Below are positions 45,251 through 53,158 of a stretch of DNA of 64,000 bases, piece after piece. The translations under genes were made by a program, and so were the position numbers. Below the pieces are notes generated by a model. It was not told the origin of the DNA. It did not search any database and saw only the letters and a list, made by a program, of their open reading frames with translations. Position 1 is the stretch's first letter. Every line of letters begins with the position of its first letter. The stretch spans positions 868,001-932,000 of the forward strand of contig NC_016631.1 of assembly GCF_000178955.2 (NCBI RefSeq), written 5' to 3'. The stretch is from Granulicella mallensis MP5ACTX8 (GTDB taxonomy: Bacteria; Acidobacteriota; Terriglobia; Terriglobales; Acidobacteriaceae).

Positions 45251-46260
45251 CTTTCACATCTTTCGCGCAGTTCGAACAGGCACTCCGTGACTCTAGGGTA
45301 AGTGCGCACAGCGGAGCTTCGTTTAGCAACTCCCTAGAAGTCGATCGACTTGTTAAATCTGCACGAGAGCTTTACGGGAGAGGTTTACCTCCGATCGTTT
45401 CTAGCCGTACTTTTTCGTTACTTTTTGGCGTAAGCCCTCGCTTGATTTCTGCGATGACCAAATCGCCCGAAAAATACTGGCGAACATTCGAGATCAAGAA
45501 ACGCTCAGGTAAGGGCCGAAATATTGCAGCGCCCAGAGTTTTTCTCAAGACAGTACAGCGGTTTTTGTTGCGCTTTGTTTTGGAGAAAATCCCAATCCAT
45601 CCCAACGCGTTTGGATTTGCTCCTGGCAAGGGGATTTTCAAACATGCTGAGCGGCACCTTAAAGCAAGATTTGTGCTTACACTCGACATAGCAGATTTCT
45701 TCCCCTCAATCTCATGGACGCAAGTTAGAGATATATTTGCGAACATAGGCTTTCCTGATGGGGTCCCTTCACTGCTTGCAGATTTGTGCACCCGTAATAA
45801 AGTTTTCCCACAAGGGGCTCCGACAAGCCCCTATCTGTCAAACCTAATCTTTCTGAAAACTGATGAGGCTCTCACTGAAGCGGCGAATCAATTTGAAATG
45901 CGATACAGCCGTTATGCTGATGACCTAACGTTCTCTTGTGACTCACAACCCAGCGATGAGGCTCGTCTAGCTTTCGAGCAGATAATCAGAGATGCCGGTT
46001 TTAGGATCCAGCATTCGAAGACGCGATTACGGGGGCCTTCGCAAGCACGCGAAGTCACAGGTCTACTTGTGAATGAAAAAATTCAACCATCGAGACACAC
46101 CAGACGACTGTTGCGGGCGAAATTTCATAATCTTTTACGCTCGACAAGTCTGGAACAAGAGACTTTGCCAAGTCTTGGGGGATGGGCAAGCTATGTGAAT
46201 AGTTATGATGTCGTGAAAGGCGAAGAGTATCTATCGATTGTCAGGTCAAAGGCAAGATGA
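45232..46260 (+). CDS. Retron reverse transcriptase
   Basis: 342 residues from the GTG at 45232 (GGAA six bases upstream), chosen because the long frame from a TTG at 45160 would translate the msd hairpin. RT motifs in this numbering: LDIADFFPS (151-159), QGAPTSP (194-200), RYADD (227-231; active-site YADD). Retron-specific: HAERH at 138-142 in the place of NAxxH, and the VTG motif EVTGLLV (about 274-280) in the thumb region. C-terminal GWASYVNSYD matches the GWLSFILSVD of Ec86. It makes msDNA from the ncRNA. There is no maturase domain X or group II intron RNA, and no variable/template repeat pair. Confidence 0.93.
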   Translation: MITPLVSFTSFAQFEQALRDSRVSAHSGASFSNSLEVDRLVKSARELYGRGLPPIVSSRTFSLLFGVSPRLISAMTKSPEKYWRTFEIKKRSGKGRNIAAPRVFLKTVQRFLLRFVLEKIPIHPNAFGFAPGKGIFKHAERHLKARFVLTLDIADFFPSISWTQVRDIFANIGFPDGVPSLLADLCTRNKVFPQGAPTSPYLSNLIFLKTDEALTEAANQFEMRYSRYADDLTFSCDSQPSDEARLAFEQIIRDAGFRIQHSKTRLRGPSQAREVTGLLVNEKIQPSRHTRRLLRAKFHNLLRSTSLEQETLPSLGGWASYVNSYDVVKGEEYLSIVRSKAR

Positions 46261-46346
46261 GGTCCGAGGTATATGTCGAGCGTCTCATTTTGCCGCGACT
46301 TCATGCGATGAGTGGGCATTGCGCTCAAAACTCTCAGGTTTTGCAC

Positions 46347-46365
46347 TAGCTATGCTTCTTAGCTA
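46347..46365 (+). promoter_or_regulatory. Candidate operator of the toxin-antitoxin pair
   Basis: Two TAGCTA words (46347-46352 and 46360-46365), themselves palindromic, lie 10 bases before the antitoxin start. Phd/YefM antitoxins bind such palindromes in their own promoter. Inferred from position only. Confidence 0.4.
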
Positions 46366-46375
46366 ACATGTCTCC

Positions 46376-46633
46376 ATGGAAGTCAACATCCATCACGCCA
46401 AGACCCATCTCTCCAAGCTCATCTCAGCAGCCGAGAGCGGGGAAGAGGTCATCATCGCGCGTAATGGTGCTCCAGCCGTTAAATTGGTTCCTGTTCATGC
46501 GGCGACGAAGAGACCCAGAAAGCAGATGTGGGGAGCCGGGATCGGCAAAATCTGGATTGCCTCTGACTTCGACTCGAAGGGAACCAACGACGAGATCGCC
46601 GACCTTTTCGAAAACACGAAGGACTTCGAGTGA
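46376..46633 (+). CDS. Phd/YefM-type antitoxin
   Basis: 85 residues. N-terminal MEVNIHHAKTHLSKLISAAESGEEVIIARNGAPAVKLVPV is the Phd/YefM fold that dimerises and binds DNA; the C-terminal stretch (IADLFENTKDFE) would neutralise the toxin. The stop overlaps the GTG of the toxin by 4 bases, the usual coupling. Antitoxins of this family repress their own operon together with the toxin. Confidence 0.92.
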   Translation: MEVNIHHAKTHLSKLISAAESGEEVIIARNGAPAVKLVPVHAATKRPRKQMWGAGIGKIWIASDFDSKGTNDEIADLFENTKDFE

Positions 46634-47019
46634 GAGTTCTGGTCGACGGTCACGCCTTCGTCTGGGCGCTTCTGCAAGACCCCAGAGTCTCGAAGAAAGC
46701 GCGCAGCATCCTGTTCTCAGAGGAGCATGAACTCTTCTTCTCTTTGGCGACCCTCTGGGAACTCAGCCTGAAGATCCGGCTGGGCAAACTCCGCAACCTC
46801 ACCTCGTCCATCGCCTACCTGAATGATGAGTTGGCAGAGTATCGAATTACCGTTCTTCCCATCACCTATCAGGACATCCTCACCGTCGAACATCTCGAGT
46901 CTCACCATCGAGACCCGTTCGACCGCGTTCTCATCGCACAGGCCATCAATAACAGCCTGACGTTGCTCACCAACGACTCCAACATCAAGCTCTACTCGAA
47001 TGTAACGACCCTCTGGTAA
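46630..47019 (+). CDS. PIN-domain toxin (VapC-like)
   Basis: 129 residues from a GTG overlapping the antitoxin stop. PIN-domain acidic residues appear: LVDGHAFVWALL (Asp near 6), ATLWELSLK (Glu near 44) and HHRDPFDRVLIAQA (Asp near 97). VapC toxins are Mg2+-dependent RNases that cleave tRNA or rRNA. Together with the antitoxin it is a type II toxin-antitoxin module; here it stands directly next to the retron. Confidence 0.92.
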   Translation: MRVLVDGHAFVWALLQDPRVSKKARSILFSEEHELFFSLATLWELSLKIRLGKLRNLTSSIAYLNDELAEYRITVLPITYQDILTVEHLESHHRDPFDRVLIAQAINNSLTLLTNDSNIKLYSNVTTLW

Positions 47020-47025
47020 CCCACA

Positions 47026-47081
47026 AACCGGGTGCCCCATCCTCGACGCGCAGTTTTATCGCGCGGCAGGGTGGGGTATCG
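47026..47081. repeat. REP-like unit A (inverted)
   Basis: Starts AACCGGGTGCCCCATCC, ends GGGTGGGGTATCG, directly after the toxin stop. It is the inverse of units B and C. The inner GCGCG and CAGGGTGGGG words can form a hairpin. Confidence 0.75.
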
Positions 47082-47157
47082 TTCGTGGTAGCGAACGACC
47101 GCTCTCCCTCATTGAGGCACGATTGCTGCTACAAGCTAAAGGCGGTCGTGCTTTGCA

Positions 47158-47212
47158 CGATACCCCACCCTGCCGCGCATAAAGCCGCGCGTCGAGGATG
47201 GGGCACCCGGTT
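47158..47212. repeat. REP-like unit B
   Basis: CGATACCCCACCCTGCCGC ... GGGGCACCCGGTT, nearly identical to unit C and the reverse complement of unit A. A and B together form a ~55-base inverted repeat around 47082-47157. Confidence 0.75.
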
Positions 47213-47250
47213 GGGCCTCGCGGCTTCAGTGGTATTCCGGACAATATGGA

Positions 47251-47715
47251 TCATGGGCGCGATAAAGTTACAGGCCCGGGTTCCAGATATCTATAGGATC
47301 GAAAGCTGCTCCATAGCCACTCATCCGGCTCTTTTACGAGCCCATCTCTTACGGGGTTTCGGTGGATGTACTTCAACTTCTCGATTCGCTTTGCTTCGGT
47401 CCGCACGTTGAAGTCATAGTATCGCGTCTCCCACACGTCCTCTTCAGGGCGAGTCTTTGAGAACCTCTGCTTCAGAATCTGCATGGCCACAGAGAGAGGA
47501 GCTTTGTTTGGTTCGGCGACCAACATATGAACATGGGTCGGCATGACGACGTAGCCGAAGACATTCATGTCGTAGATCTCACGAGTTCGTTCGAGCAACT
47601 TAAGAAAGATGTCCCGAGCCTCTGGAGTGCCGAGGATCGGGCGATGGCGAACGCAGCTAACGGTGATATGGTGCAAGTCGCCGGCTTGTTGGTAGCGTCT
47701 CAAACCTGTTGGCAT
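47251..47715 (-). CDS. REP-associated tyrosine transposase (RAYT)
   Basis: 154 residues from the ATG at 47715. The HUH motif HVHM within YVVMPTHVHMLVAEP and the Tyr in LKYIHRNPVRDGLV (catalytic Tyr of Y1 transposases) are present, as is the LHHITVSCVRHRPIL start of this IS200/IS605-related family. RAYTs cut and move REP palindromes in single-stranded DNA. The longer frame to 47907 runs through unit C and is rejected. It is flanked by REP-like units B and C. Confidence 0.9.
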   Translation of the reverse strand: MPTGLRRYQQAGDLHHITVSCVRHRPILGTPEARDIFLKLLERTREIYDMNVFGYVVMPTHVHMLVAEPNKAPLSVAMQILKQRFSKTRPEEDVWETRYYDFNVRTEAKRIEKLKYIHRNPVRDGLVKEPDEWLWSSFRSYRYLEPGPVTLSRP

Positions 47716-47760
47716 AGGAGAGAGTGTAGCCGAGGTGAGGAGGGCGGTCGCGCTGGTGCG

Positions 47761-47813
47761 CGATACCCCACCCTGCCGCGCATAAAGCCGCGCGTCGAGG
47801 ATGGGGCACCCGG
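47761..47813. repeat. REP-like unit C
   Basis: CGATACCCCACCCTGCCGC ... CACCCGG, same orientation as unit B, 45 bases upstream of the RAYT start. Typical of REP units cognate to an adjacent RAYT. Confidence 0.75.
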
Positions 47814-47924
47814 CTTTGGCGGTTCGGCTGAGCTTCAGCGGCGATGGTAAAAGGTAAGGGCGCATTGCAGGTTTTTGCGACGGCTTCCATGGAGTAATGG
47901 CTTTCAACCGTCTATCCTTCTGTC

Positions 47925-48665
47925 ATGTCTCGTACTGCACTCGTTACCGGAGCCTCTCGCGGTCTTGGAGCCGCGATGGCTGTCTCTCTTGCAGAAGCTG
48001 GCCATCGCGTCGCGGTGAACTACTTCTCCAATGCCGCTCGTGCACAGCAGCTCTGCGAGGAACTGCACGCTCGTGGCTTTCAGGCTCAGGCTTTTCATGC
48101 CGATGTTCGCGAAGAGGACGATGTTGTCCGTCTGGTGCGCGAGGTCGAGTCCGCGCTGGGGCCTATCGATATCGCCGTCGTCAACGCGACAGGGCATCAA
48201 CCGATGCTCTCGATCGAGCAGCAGACATGGCGTGCGTATCTCGATCAGCTTGAGTTCTTCGTCAAGTCTCCGCTGTTGATCGCGCAGGCAGTGCTGCCCG
48301 GGATGAAGCAGCGCGGCTTTGGCCGGATCATCCAGATCGGCAGTGAGGTAGTAGAGATCGGCAATCCGTGTTTTGCAAACTATGTCGCAGCCAAGGCGGC
48401 ACAGCTTGGCCAGACGCGTTCGTGGGCGCGTGAGTTGGCTCCCTCTGGAGTCACGGTCAATCTGGTCGCTCCCGGCTGGATTCCCACGGAACGAGCTCTC
48501 GATGCTACCGAAGCAGAAAAACAGGCGTATACGCAGCGTGTGCCAATGCTCCGCATGGGGGTACCTGAAGAGGTGGGCCGAGTCGTCGCTTTTCTTGCAA
48601 GCGATGCTTCGGCTTTTATTACCGGGCAGAAGATCTCCGTGAATGGCGGCAATACGCTCGAGTAG
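47925..48665 (+). CDS. SDR-family oxidoreductase (FabG-like)
   Basis: 246 residues. TGASRGLGAAMAVSLAEAGHRV cofactor motif (residues 8-29), an NAT/NAG-like block (VVNATG), Ser in IIQIGSEVVEIG and YVAAKAA as catalytic Tyr/Lys, and GQKISVNGGNT at the end show an active classical SDR, most like 3-oxoacyl-ACP reductase. ATG at 47925. A monocistronic gene facing the S1/P1 nuclease tail to tail. Confidence 0.9.
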   Translation: MSRTALVTGASRGLGAAMAVSLAEAGHRVAVNYFSNAARAQQLCEELHARGFQAQAFHADVREEDDVVRLVREVESALGPIDIAVVNATGHQPMLSIEQQTWRAYLDQLEFFVKSPLLIAQAVLPGMKQRGFGRIIQIGSEVVEIGNPCFANYVAAKAAQLGQTRSWARELAPSGVTVNLVAPGWIPTERALDATEAEKQAYTQRVPMLRMGVPEEVGRVVAFLASDASAFITGQKISVNGGNTLE

Positions 48666-48674
48666 GCTGAGCGA

Positions 48675-49511
48675 TTACTTTGCAACAGGAGCCGCAGCGA
48701 ACGCCGCATTGATCAACTTTGCCAGTCGTAAGCCGCCTTGCTCGAGCCGCTGGTTTACGGTTGCTATGTTCGCCTGGTAATAAGCTTCGTCGATATTGGT
48801 GCCGGGTTTTACCAGCGCTGCGCGGCCCAGATCGCGCGACTCCACGGCCCAGTCTCCCGAGGTGCCTGTTCCAGCGACCATGTTCTTCGCGGAGATCTCG
48901 GCTTCCAGCAGCTTGAGATACGCCGCGTCGTCCAGTCCGCGATGCTCAAGCAGTTTCTCGTCCCACACCGCATGGAGATTGCAGGGATGTGTGCCGCACG
49001 TCGGCGAGCCCCAGACACTTACGGCGACATCGTTGCCGCCACGGCCGACACCCAGGGCATGAAAGGGCTGGTGCAGATCGCCAACGATGTGTACCAGGAA
49101 CTTCAGCGCTACGGTGCGGTCCGCCTTATCCAGGGAGGCACCGGCCACGCGCTGGTAGTTGTAATCGATCCGCTCTGGCGCGCAGTCGCGCCATTTGTCC
49201 AGGGCGCTGCCCCGCGTAACTCCCGGCTGTAGCAGGCAGTCACGATCGCGGTCGTACCCCGCCGCATCTGGAGGGATGTTGATGAAATGCCAATAGAACG
49301 TCTGGTTGTTGCCGACCAGGTAGTGATCGGCCCACGAAGACACATCGGCCAGACTCTCCGGTCCGAGCAGCGCCTGCACGCTTGCCCGAGCCTCCGGGGT
49401 CAGGTGGTCCCACGCTACTTCGGCGACCAGCCGATGTCCCTGCGGGCCCCAGGCCCACAACGGTTGCATAGAGGCGAACAACACTACAAGAGCGAGTACG
49501 AGGCGCTTCAT
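48675..49511 (-). CDS. Secreted S1/P1-type nuclease
   Basis: 278 residues from the ATG at 49511. A signal peptide ending in AWA leaves a mature N-terminus WGPQGHRLVAEVAW; in S1/P1 nucleases the N-terminal Trp itself binds zinc. Further zinc ligands fit: ADHYL, LVHIVGDLHQPFHAL, GGNDVAV, LHAVWDEKLL. Likely cleaves RNA or single-stranded DNA outside the cell to recycle phosphate. Confidence 0.92.
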   Translation of the reverse strand: MKRLVLALVVLFASMQPLWAWGPQGHRLVAEVAWDHLTPEARASVQALLGPESLADVSSWADHYLVGNNQTFYWHFINIPPDAAGYDRDRDCLLQPGVTRGSALDKWRDCAPERIDYNYQRVAGASLDKADRTVALKFLVHIVGDLHQPFHALGVGRGGNDVAVSVWGSPTCGTHPCNLHAVWDEKLLEHRGLDDAAYLKLLEAEISAKNMVAGTGTSGDWAVESRDLGRAALVKPGTNIDEAYYQANIATVNQRLEQGGLRLAKLINAAFAAAPVAK

Positions 49512-49540
49512 GGCAGAAGTATATCGGCGGTGCATTGCTC

Positions 49541-50026
49541 TCAGGTTGCAGCCGCCAGCAGTCCGTGTAGATCGAGTGGACGTGTGTACATCGTCAACTT
49601 ATCGTTGACATCCTTAGGCCACTCACTGCGTGGGCGATCCCAGTAGAGTTCAACGCCGTTGTTGTCGGGATCGCGAAGATACAGCGCTTCGCTGACGCCG
49701 TGGTCGGCGGTTCCGTCGAGAGGGATTTTGGCTGCAATCAACCTCTGTAGAGCATTGCCCAGTTCGCGCCGTGTGGGATACAGAATCGCTAGATGATAGA
49801 GCCCGGTCGTTCCCGGAGGCGGAGCGGAGCCGCCGAGGCTCTCCCAGGTGTTCAGGCCGATGTGGTGGTGATATCCACCCGCTGATAGAAATGCAGCGGA
49901 GTTGCCCATTCGCTGCATCACCTCGAACCCGAGCACACCATGGTAGAAGGCGAGGGAGCGCTCGAGGTCTGCGACGCGCAGATGCACATGACCGATGCGG
50001 GTTTCGGGATGAATGGTTTCGCTCAT
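49541..50026 (-). CDS. VOC-family (glyoxalase/extradiol dioxygenase-like) protein
   Basis: 161 residues with GHVHLRVADLERSLAFYHGVLGFEV, YHHHIGLNTWES and YLRDPDNNGVELYWDRP, the paired beta-alpha-beta-beta-beta units of the VOC fold. His-His-Glu metal ligands fit. Probably a ring-cleavage or glyoxalase-like enzyme; substrate unknown. It lies between the nuclease and xseA, same strand. Confidence 0.88.
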   Translation of the reverse strand: MSETIHPETRIGHVHLRVADLERSLAFYHGVLGFEVMQRMGNSAAFLSAGGYHHHIGLNTWESLGGSAPPPGTTGLYHLAILYPTRRELGNALQRLIAAKIPLDGTADHGVSEALYLRDPDNNGVELYWDRPRSEWPKDVNDKLTMYTRPLDLHGLLAAAT

Positions 50027-50075
50027 ACAGGAGTGGATGCCTGGGAATTGGAAAAGAAGCTGGATGACTTACTGG

Positions 50076-51671
50076 TTATTCTTTGCTGGTGACGCGGGCT
50101 CGAACGCTGCCGTCCGCGAGCCGAGCGACGATGGTGTCGTAAGCTACAACGTTCGCCGTGGAGCGCAGCAGCTTGCCGTCGGGTCCGTACACGAGCGCGT
50201 AGCCGCGTTCCAGCACGCGCAGCGGACTAAGCGCTTCCAGCCGCGATACACAGCGTTCTACCTGCTGGTTTCGCCTCATGGTCGCGGTCGAGCCGACGCT
50301 CTGCAGGCGTACCTGCAGCCGCTCCAGGCGGCGCTTGTCTTCCGCAAGACGCAGGGCAACGTCCTGCCTCTGCAATCGAGATGTTAGCCGTGCCAGCCGC
50401 TCCTCGCGCGACCGCAAGGTGCGGGCTGCAGCAGATTCCGCGCGGAAGCTGAGTTCGTCCAGGCGCTGCTCGCGCCGGCCCAGGGCATCGCGCAAGCGGC
50501 GCAGAGCAGACTCCGCACTCAGGCGAGAGAAGCGCTGCCGTGCGCGCAGGATCTCGTAGTTGCCTGCGCGAAAGACACGTGAACGCAGACGCTCCACTCG
50601 TTCTTCAATACGGTATTGCGCTGCCGTTACAAGTTCTGCTGCTGCCGAAGGGGTTGGAGCGCAGACGTCCGCCGCTGCGTCGGTGATGGTCGTGTCGGTC
50701 GCATGGCCGATGCCCGCGATGACCGGGATTGCGCAGGCCGCAATCGCGCGTGCCACGCCTTCGTCGTCGAAGCCGTGCAGGTCTTCCCAGCTTCCTCCTC
50801 CGCGCGCGACGATCAGGACGTCCGCTAACTGAGGATGGGCGCTGAACCACTCCACTCCGGCGATGACCTCCTCCGCGCAGCGTGGGCCCTGTACCGCAGC
50901 CGGATAGATCAGCAGGTTTACCGCAGCATGGCGGCGACGGCAGACCTTTACGATGTCGCGCAGAGCGGCTCCCTGCAGGCTGGTGACGACGCCGATGCAC
51001 TTGGGGAACGCCGGCAGCGGACGCTCGCGATCGAAGACCCCTTCGCGGCGCAGACGCTCTTTGAGGCGCTGTACGGCGGCGAGCAGAGCGCCCTGGCCAA
51101 CCTCTTCCATCGTCTCGGCGATGAGCTGCATCTGGCCGCGGCTCTCGTACACGCTGACCTGTCCGTGCAGCCGGACGGCGTCGCCGTCCTTAGGGCGAAA
51201 GCGTAGCAGTGACGCCTGGCGGCGGAACATCACGACGGAGAGCTGCGCGTTGCCGTCCTTCAGGGTGAAGTAGCAGTGTCCACTGGCGGCGGGCCTCCAG
51301 TTGGAGATCTCGCCATCTACCGTGATCTGCCCATAGCTGCGCTCGACGAGCCCCCGCACCTCGCGCACGAGATCGCCGACGGTCCAGACGCGAGCCTCGG
51401 CCTGTGGGGTGCTGGCTACTGGCAGCGGTTCAGGGCGTGCGATTCGGATCGTCGTGTTCAGGCTGCGGGATTGTTCGGCGATGATGTCAGCCGCCGACAC
51501 AGCCTGTTCCTGCTGCGGTTCGGCCATTTCGTTTGGGGCGTCATCGAATGCCGGCAGCGTGTCGAACAGCGAGAGGGCTTGTTCAGGCTGCGGGGACTTC
51601 GGGCGAGCGGGGCGGCGGCCCGCGCCGCGGCGCAGACTGGCAAAGCTCGGCATGTCGTCGGAATCAGACAT
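50076..51671 (-). CDS. xseA: Exodeoxyribonuclease VII large subunit
   Basis: 531 residues from the ATG at 51671; a frame open to 51956 is antisense to the channel gene. OB-fold DNA-binding domain (VSVYESRGQMQL region), then catalytic ExoVII_C with FPKCIGVVTSLQGAALRDIVKV, IYPAAVQGPRCAEEVIAGVEWF and DVLIVARGGGSWEDLHGFDDEGVARAIAACAIPVIAGIGHATDTTITDAAAD, followed by a long coiled-coil. It has a long N-terminal extension (about 90 residues). The small subunit xseB is not in the window. Confidence 0.95.
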   Translation of the reverse strand: MSDSDDMPSFASLRRGAGRRPARPKSPQPEQALSLFDTLPAFDDAPNEMAEPQQEQAVSAADIIAEQSRSLNTTIRIARPEPLPVASTPQAEARVWTVGDLVREVRGLVERSYGQITVDGEISNWRPAASGHCYFTLKDGNAQLSVVMFRRQASLLRFRPKDGDAVRLHGQVSVYESRGQMQLIAETMEEVGQGALLAAVQRLKERLRREGVFDRERPLPAFPKCIGVVTSLQGAALRDIVKVCRRRHAAVNLLIYPAAVQGPRCAEEVIAGVEWFSAHPQLADVLIVARGGGSWEDLHGFDDEGVARAIAACAIPVIAGIGHATDTTITDAAADVCAPTPSAAAELVTAAQYRIEERVERLRSRVFRAGNYEILRARQRFSRLSAESALRRLRDALGRREQRLDELSFRAESAAARTLRSREERLARLTSRLQRQDVALRLAEDKRRLERLQVRLQSVGSTATMRRNQQVERCVSRLEALSPLRVLERGYALVYGPDGKLLRSTANVVAYDTIVARLADGSVRARVTSKE

Positions 51672-51789
51672 CGTGAAGATGAGTTTACTCCGCCAGGCGA
51701 GAGAGCTCACTTGTGGAGAGCGCGATGAAAATCGATAAAGTTTCGCAATCCCTTTGCCGTCATGCGCTGGAGCCGTTAGAGTGAAATCC

Positions 51790-53007
51790 ATGCACCCCAC
51801 CGCAATTGTCTTCGGCTGCCTGTTTCTGGCCGGCGTCCTGCTGGATGCCTTCCAGACCATCATCCTGCCGCGTCGCCCGGTGGGCCGCTTCCGCATTACG
51901 CAGCTCTTTTTCCTCTTCACATGGCGCCCCTGGGAATACCTGATCGAACACTTCATGCCGCGCCGAAAGCGCGACCAGCTTTACAGCTTCTATGGGCCGC
52001 TCTCGCTGTTGATGCTGTTCGGCCTCTGGGCGCTGCTGCTGGTGACGGCCTATATGCTGATCTACTTCGGCCTGCATACGCCGTTCTCCGATCCTACCCA
52101 TCCAACCACGCCCTTTGAGTATCTGCGCAGTTGTTTTTACGTCAGCGGAACGACCCTGTTTACGCTGGGCCTGGGAGATGTTCAACCCACAACGCAGATT
52201 GCCCGAATGCTGCTCGTGCTCGAGTCGGGAACGGGGCTCGGCTTCGTTGCGCTGGTCATCGGCTATGTGCCGGTGCTGTACACCGCGTTTTCACAGCGTG
52301 AAATCTCTGTCGCGCTACTGGATGGGCGGGCCGGTTCGCCTCCCGCTGCCGGGGAGTTATTGCAGCGGCACAACTTCAGCGGCGGTCATCAGGCGCTCAC
52401 GCTTTTGCTTGCCGAATGGGAACGATGGTGTGCCGAGATGCTCGAGACGCATATCTCGTACCCGATTCTCTGCTACTACCGGTCGCAGCATGACAATCAA
52501 AGCTGGCTTGCCGGGCTTACCGCCGTGCTCGATACCTGCGCTCTGTTGATCACTACGATCGAAGGCCCCAGCACACGCCAGGCGCAGCTCACCTTCGCTA
52601 TCGGACGGCATACGCTGGTCGATCTCGGGCACGTCTTTCGACTAGAGAAGAACGAGCAGCGCTATCGAGAGGCGCCTCCGGTCCGTCTTCGCGACGAGGA
52701 GTTTGCGCGTCTCTGCGAGATGCTGACAGGAGCCGGTTTCTCGCTCTGCGGCGATGTCGAGTCTCATGAGCGGCTCAGCGCGATCCGCAAGCTCTATGAG
52801 CCGCATGCCTGCGCCCTGTCGGATTATCTTCATCTGCCGCTTCCATTCTGGGCGCCCCCGCCCCCCGATCCCCTGCGCAAGCACGATGGATGGACGACGG
52901 TAGCCAGCCTCCGTACGCCCGCAGCCCTCGCCGACCGCCTGGCAACGCATGTCAGTGTGCGCTCGACGGCCTCGCAGTTGCACGACAATGAATTGCATCC
53001 GCTGTAG
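51790..53007 (+). CDS. K+ channel-like membrane protein
   Basis: 405 residues from the ATG at 51790. Two or three N-terminal hydrophobic helices, then the pore motif SGTTLFTLGLGDVQPTT followed by a further helix (LLVLESGTGLGFVALVIGYVPVLYTAF) look like a two-transmembrane potassium channel (Ion_trans_2); the filter reads TLGLGD instead of TVGYGD. The C-terminal ~210 residues are soluble and of unknown fold. Ion specificity is uncertain. Confidence 0.75.
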   Translation: MHPTAIVFGCLFLAGVLLDAFQTIILPRRPVGRFRITQLFFLFTWRPWEYLIEHFMPRRKRDQLYSFYGPLSLLMLFGLWALLLVTAYMLIYFGLHTPFSDPTHPTTPFEYLRSCFYVSGTTLFTLGLGDVQPTTQIARMLLVLESGTGLGFVALVIGYVPVLYTAFSQREISVALLDGRAGSPPAAGELLQRHNFSGGHQALTLLLAEWERWCAEMLETHISYPILCYYRSQHDNQSWLAGLTAVLDTCALLITTIEGPSTRQAQLTFAIGRHTLVDLGHVFRLEKNEQRYREAPPVRLRDEEFARLCEMLTGAGFSLCGDVESHERLSAIRKLYEPHACALSDYLHLPLPFWAPPPPDPLRKHDGWTTVASLRTPAALADRLATHVSVRSTASQLHDNELHPL

Positions 53008-53158
53008 GAAAAGGGATTAGGAAACAGGGATTAGGGATTAGGGATTAGGGAAAAGCCGGCCCCTTGTGGTTTCGCCTATCGCTACAGCAACTGCAAAGGC
53101 CACCCGAAGGTGGCCTTTGTTGTAACTAATCCCTAATCCCTGTTTCCTTATCCCTGCT
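53008..53158. repeat. GGGATTA word repeat and terminator hairpin
   Basis: Four or more direct copies of GGGATTA/AGGGATT lie at about 53015-53053 and their complement TAATCCC at about 53128-53153, so the pair forms an inverted repeat around the hairpin CAAAGGCCACC-CGAA-GGTGGCCTTTG (53094-53119), followed by TTGT. A terminator shared by the convergent channel and TPR genes. Confidence 0.75.

Noticed and set aside
45160..46260. RT as group II intron maturase or diversity-generating retroelement
   Set aside because: No maturase/endonuclease domain, no intron RNA domains, no template/variable repeat pair or accessory Avd gene; VTG motif and a1/a2 RNA indicate a retron.
47022..47820. CRISPR-like reading of the repeated units near the RAYT
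   Set aside because: Only three palindromic units, one inverted, with unequal spacing and a gene between; they are REP-like units.
53015..53053. Telomere-like GGGATTA repeats
   Set aside because: Only a few copies, mirrored by the complement around a terminator; other word repeats in the window show the same architecture.
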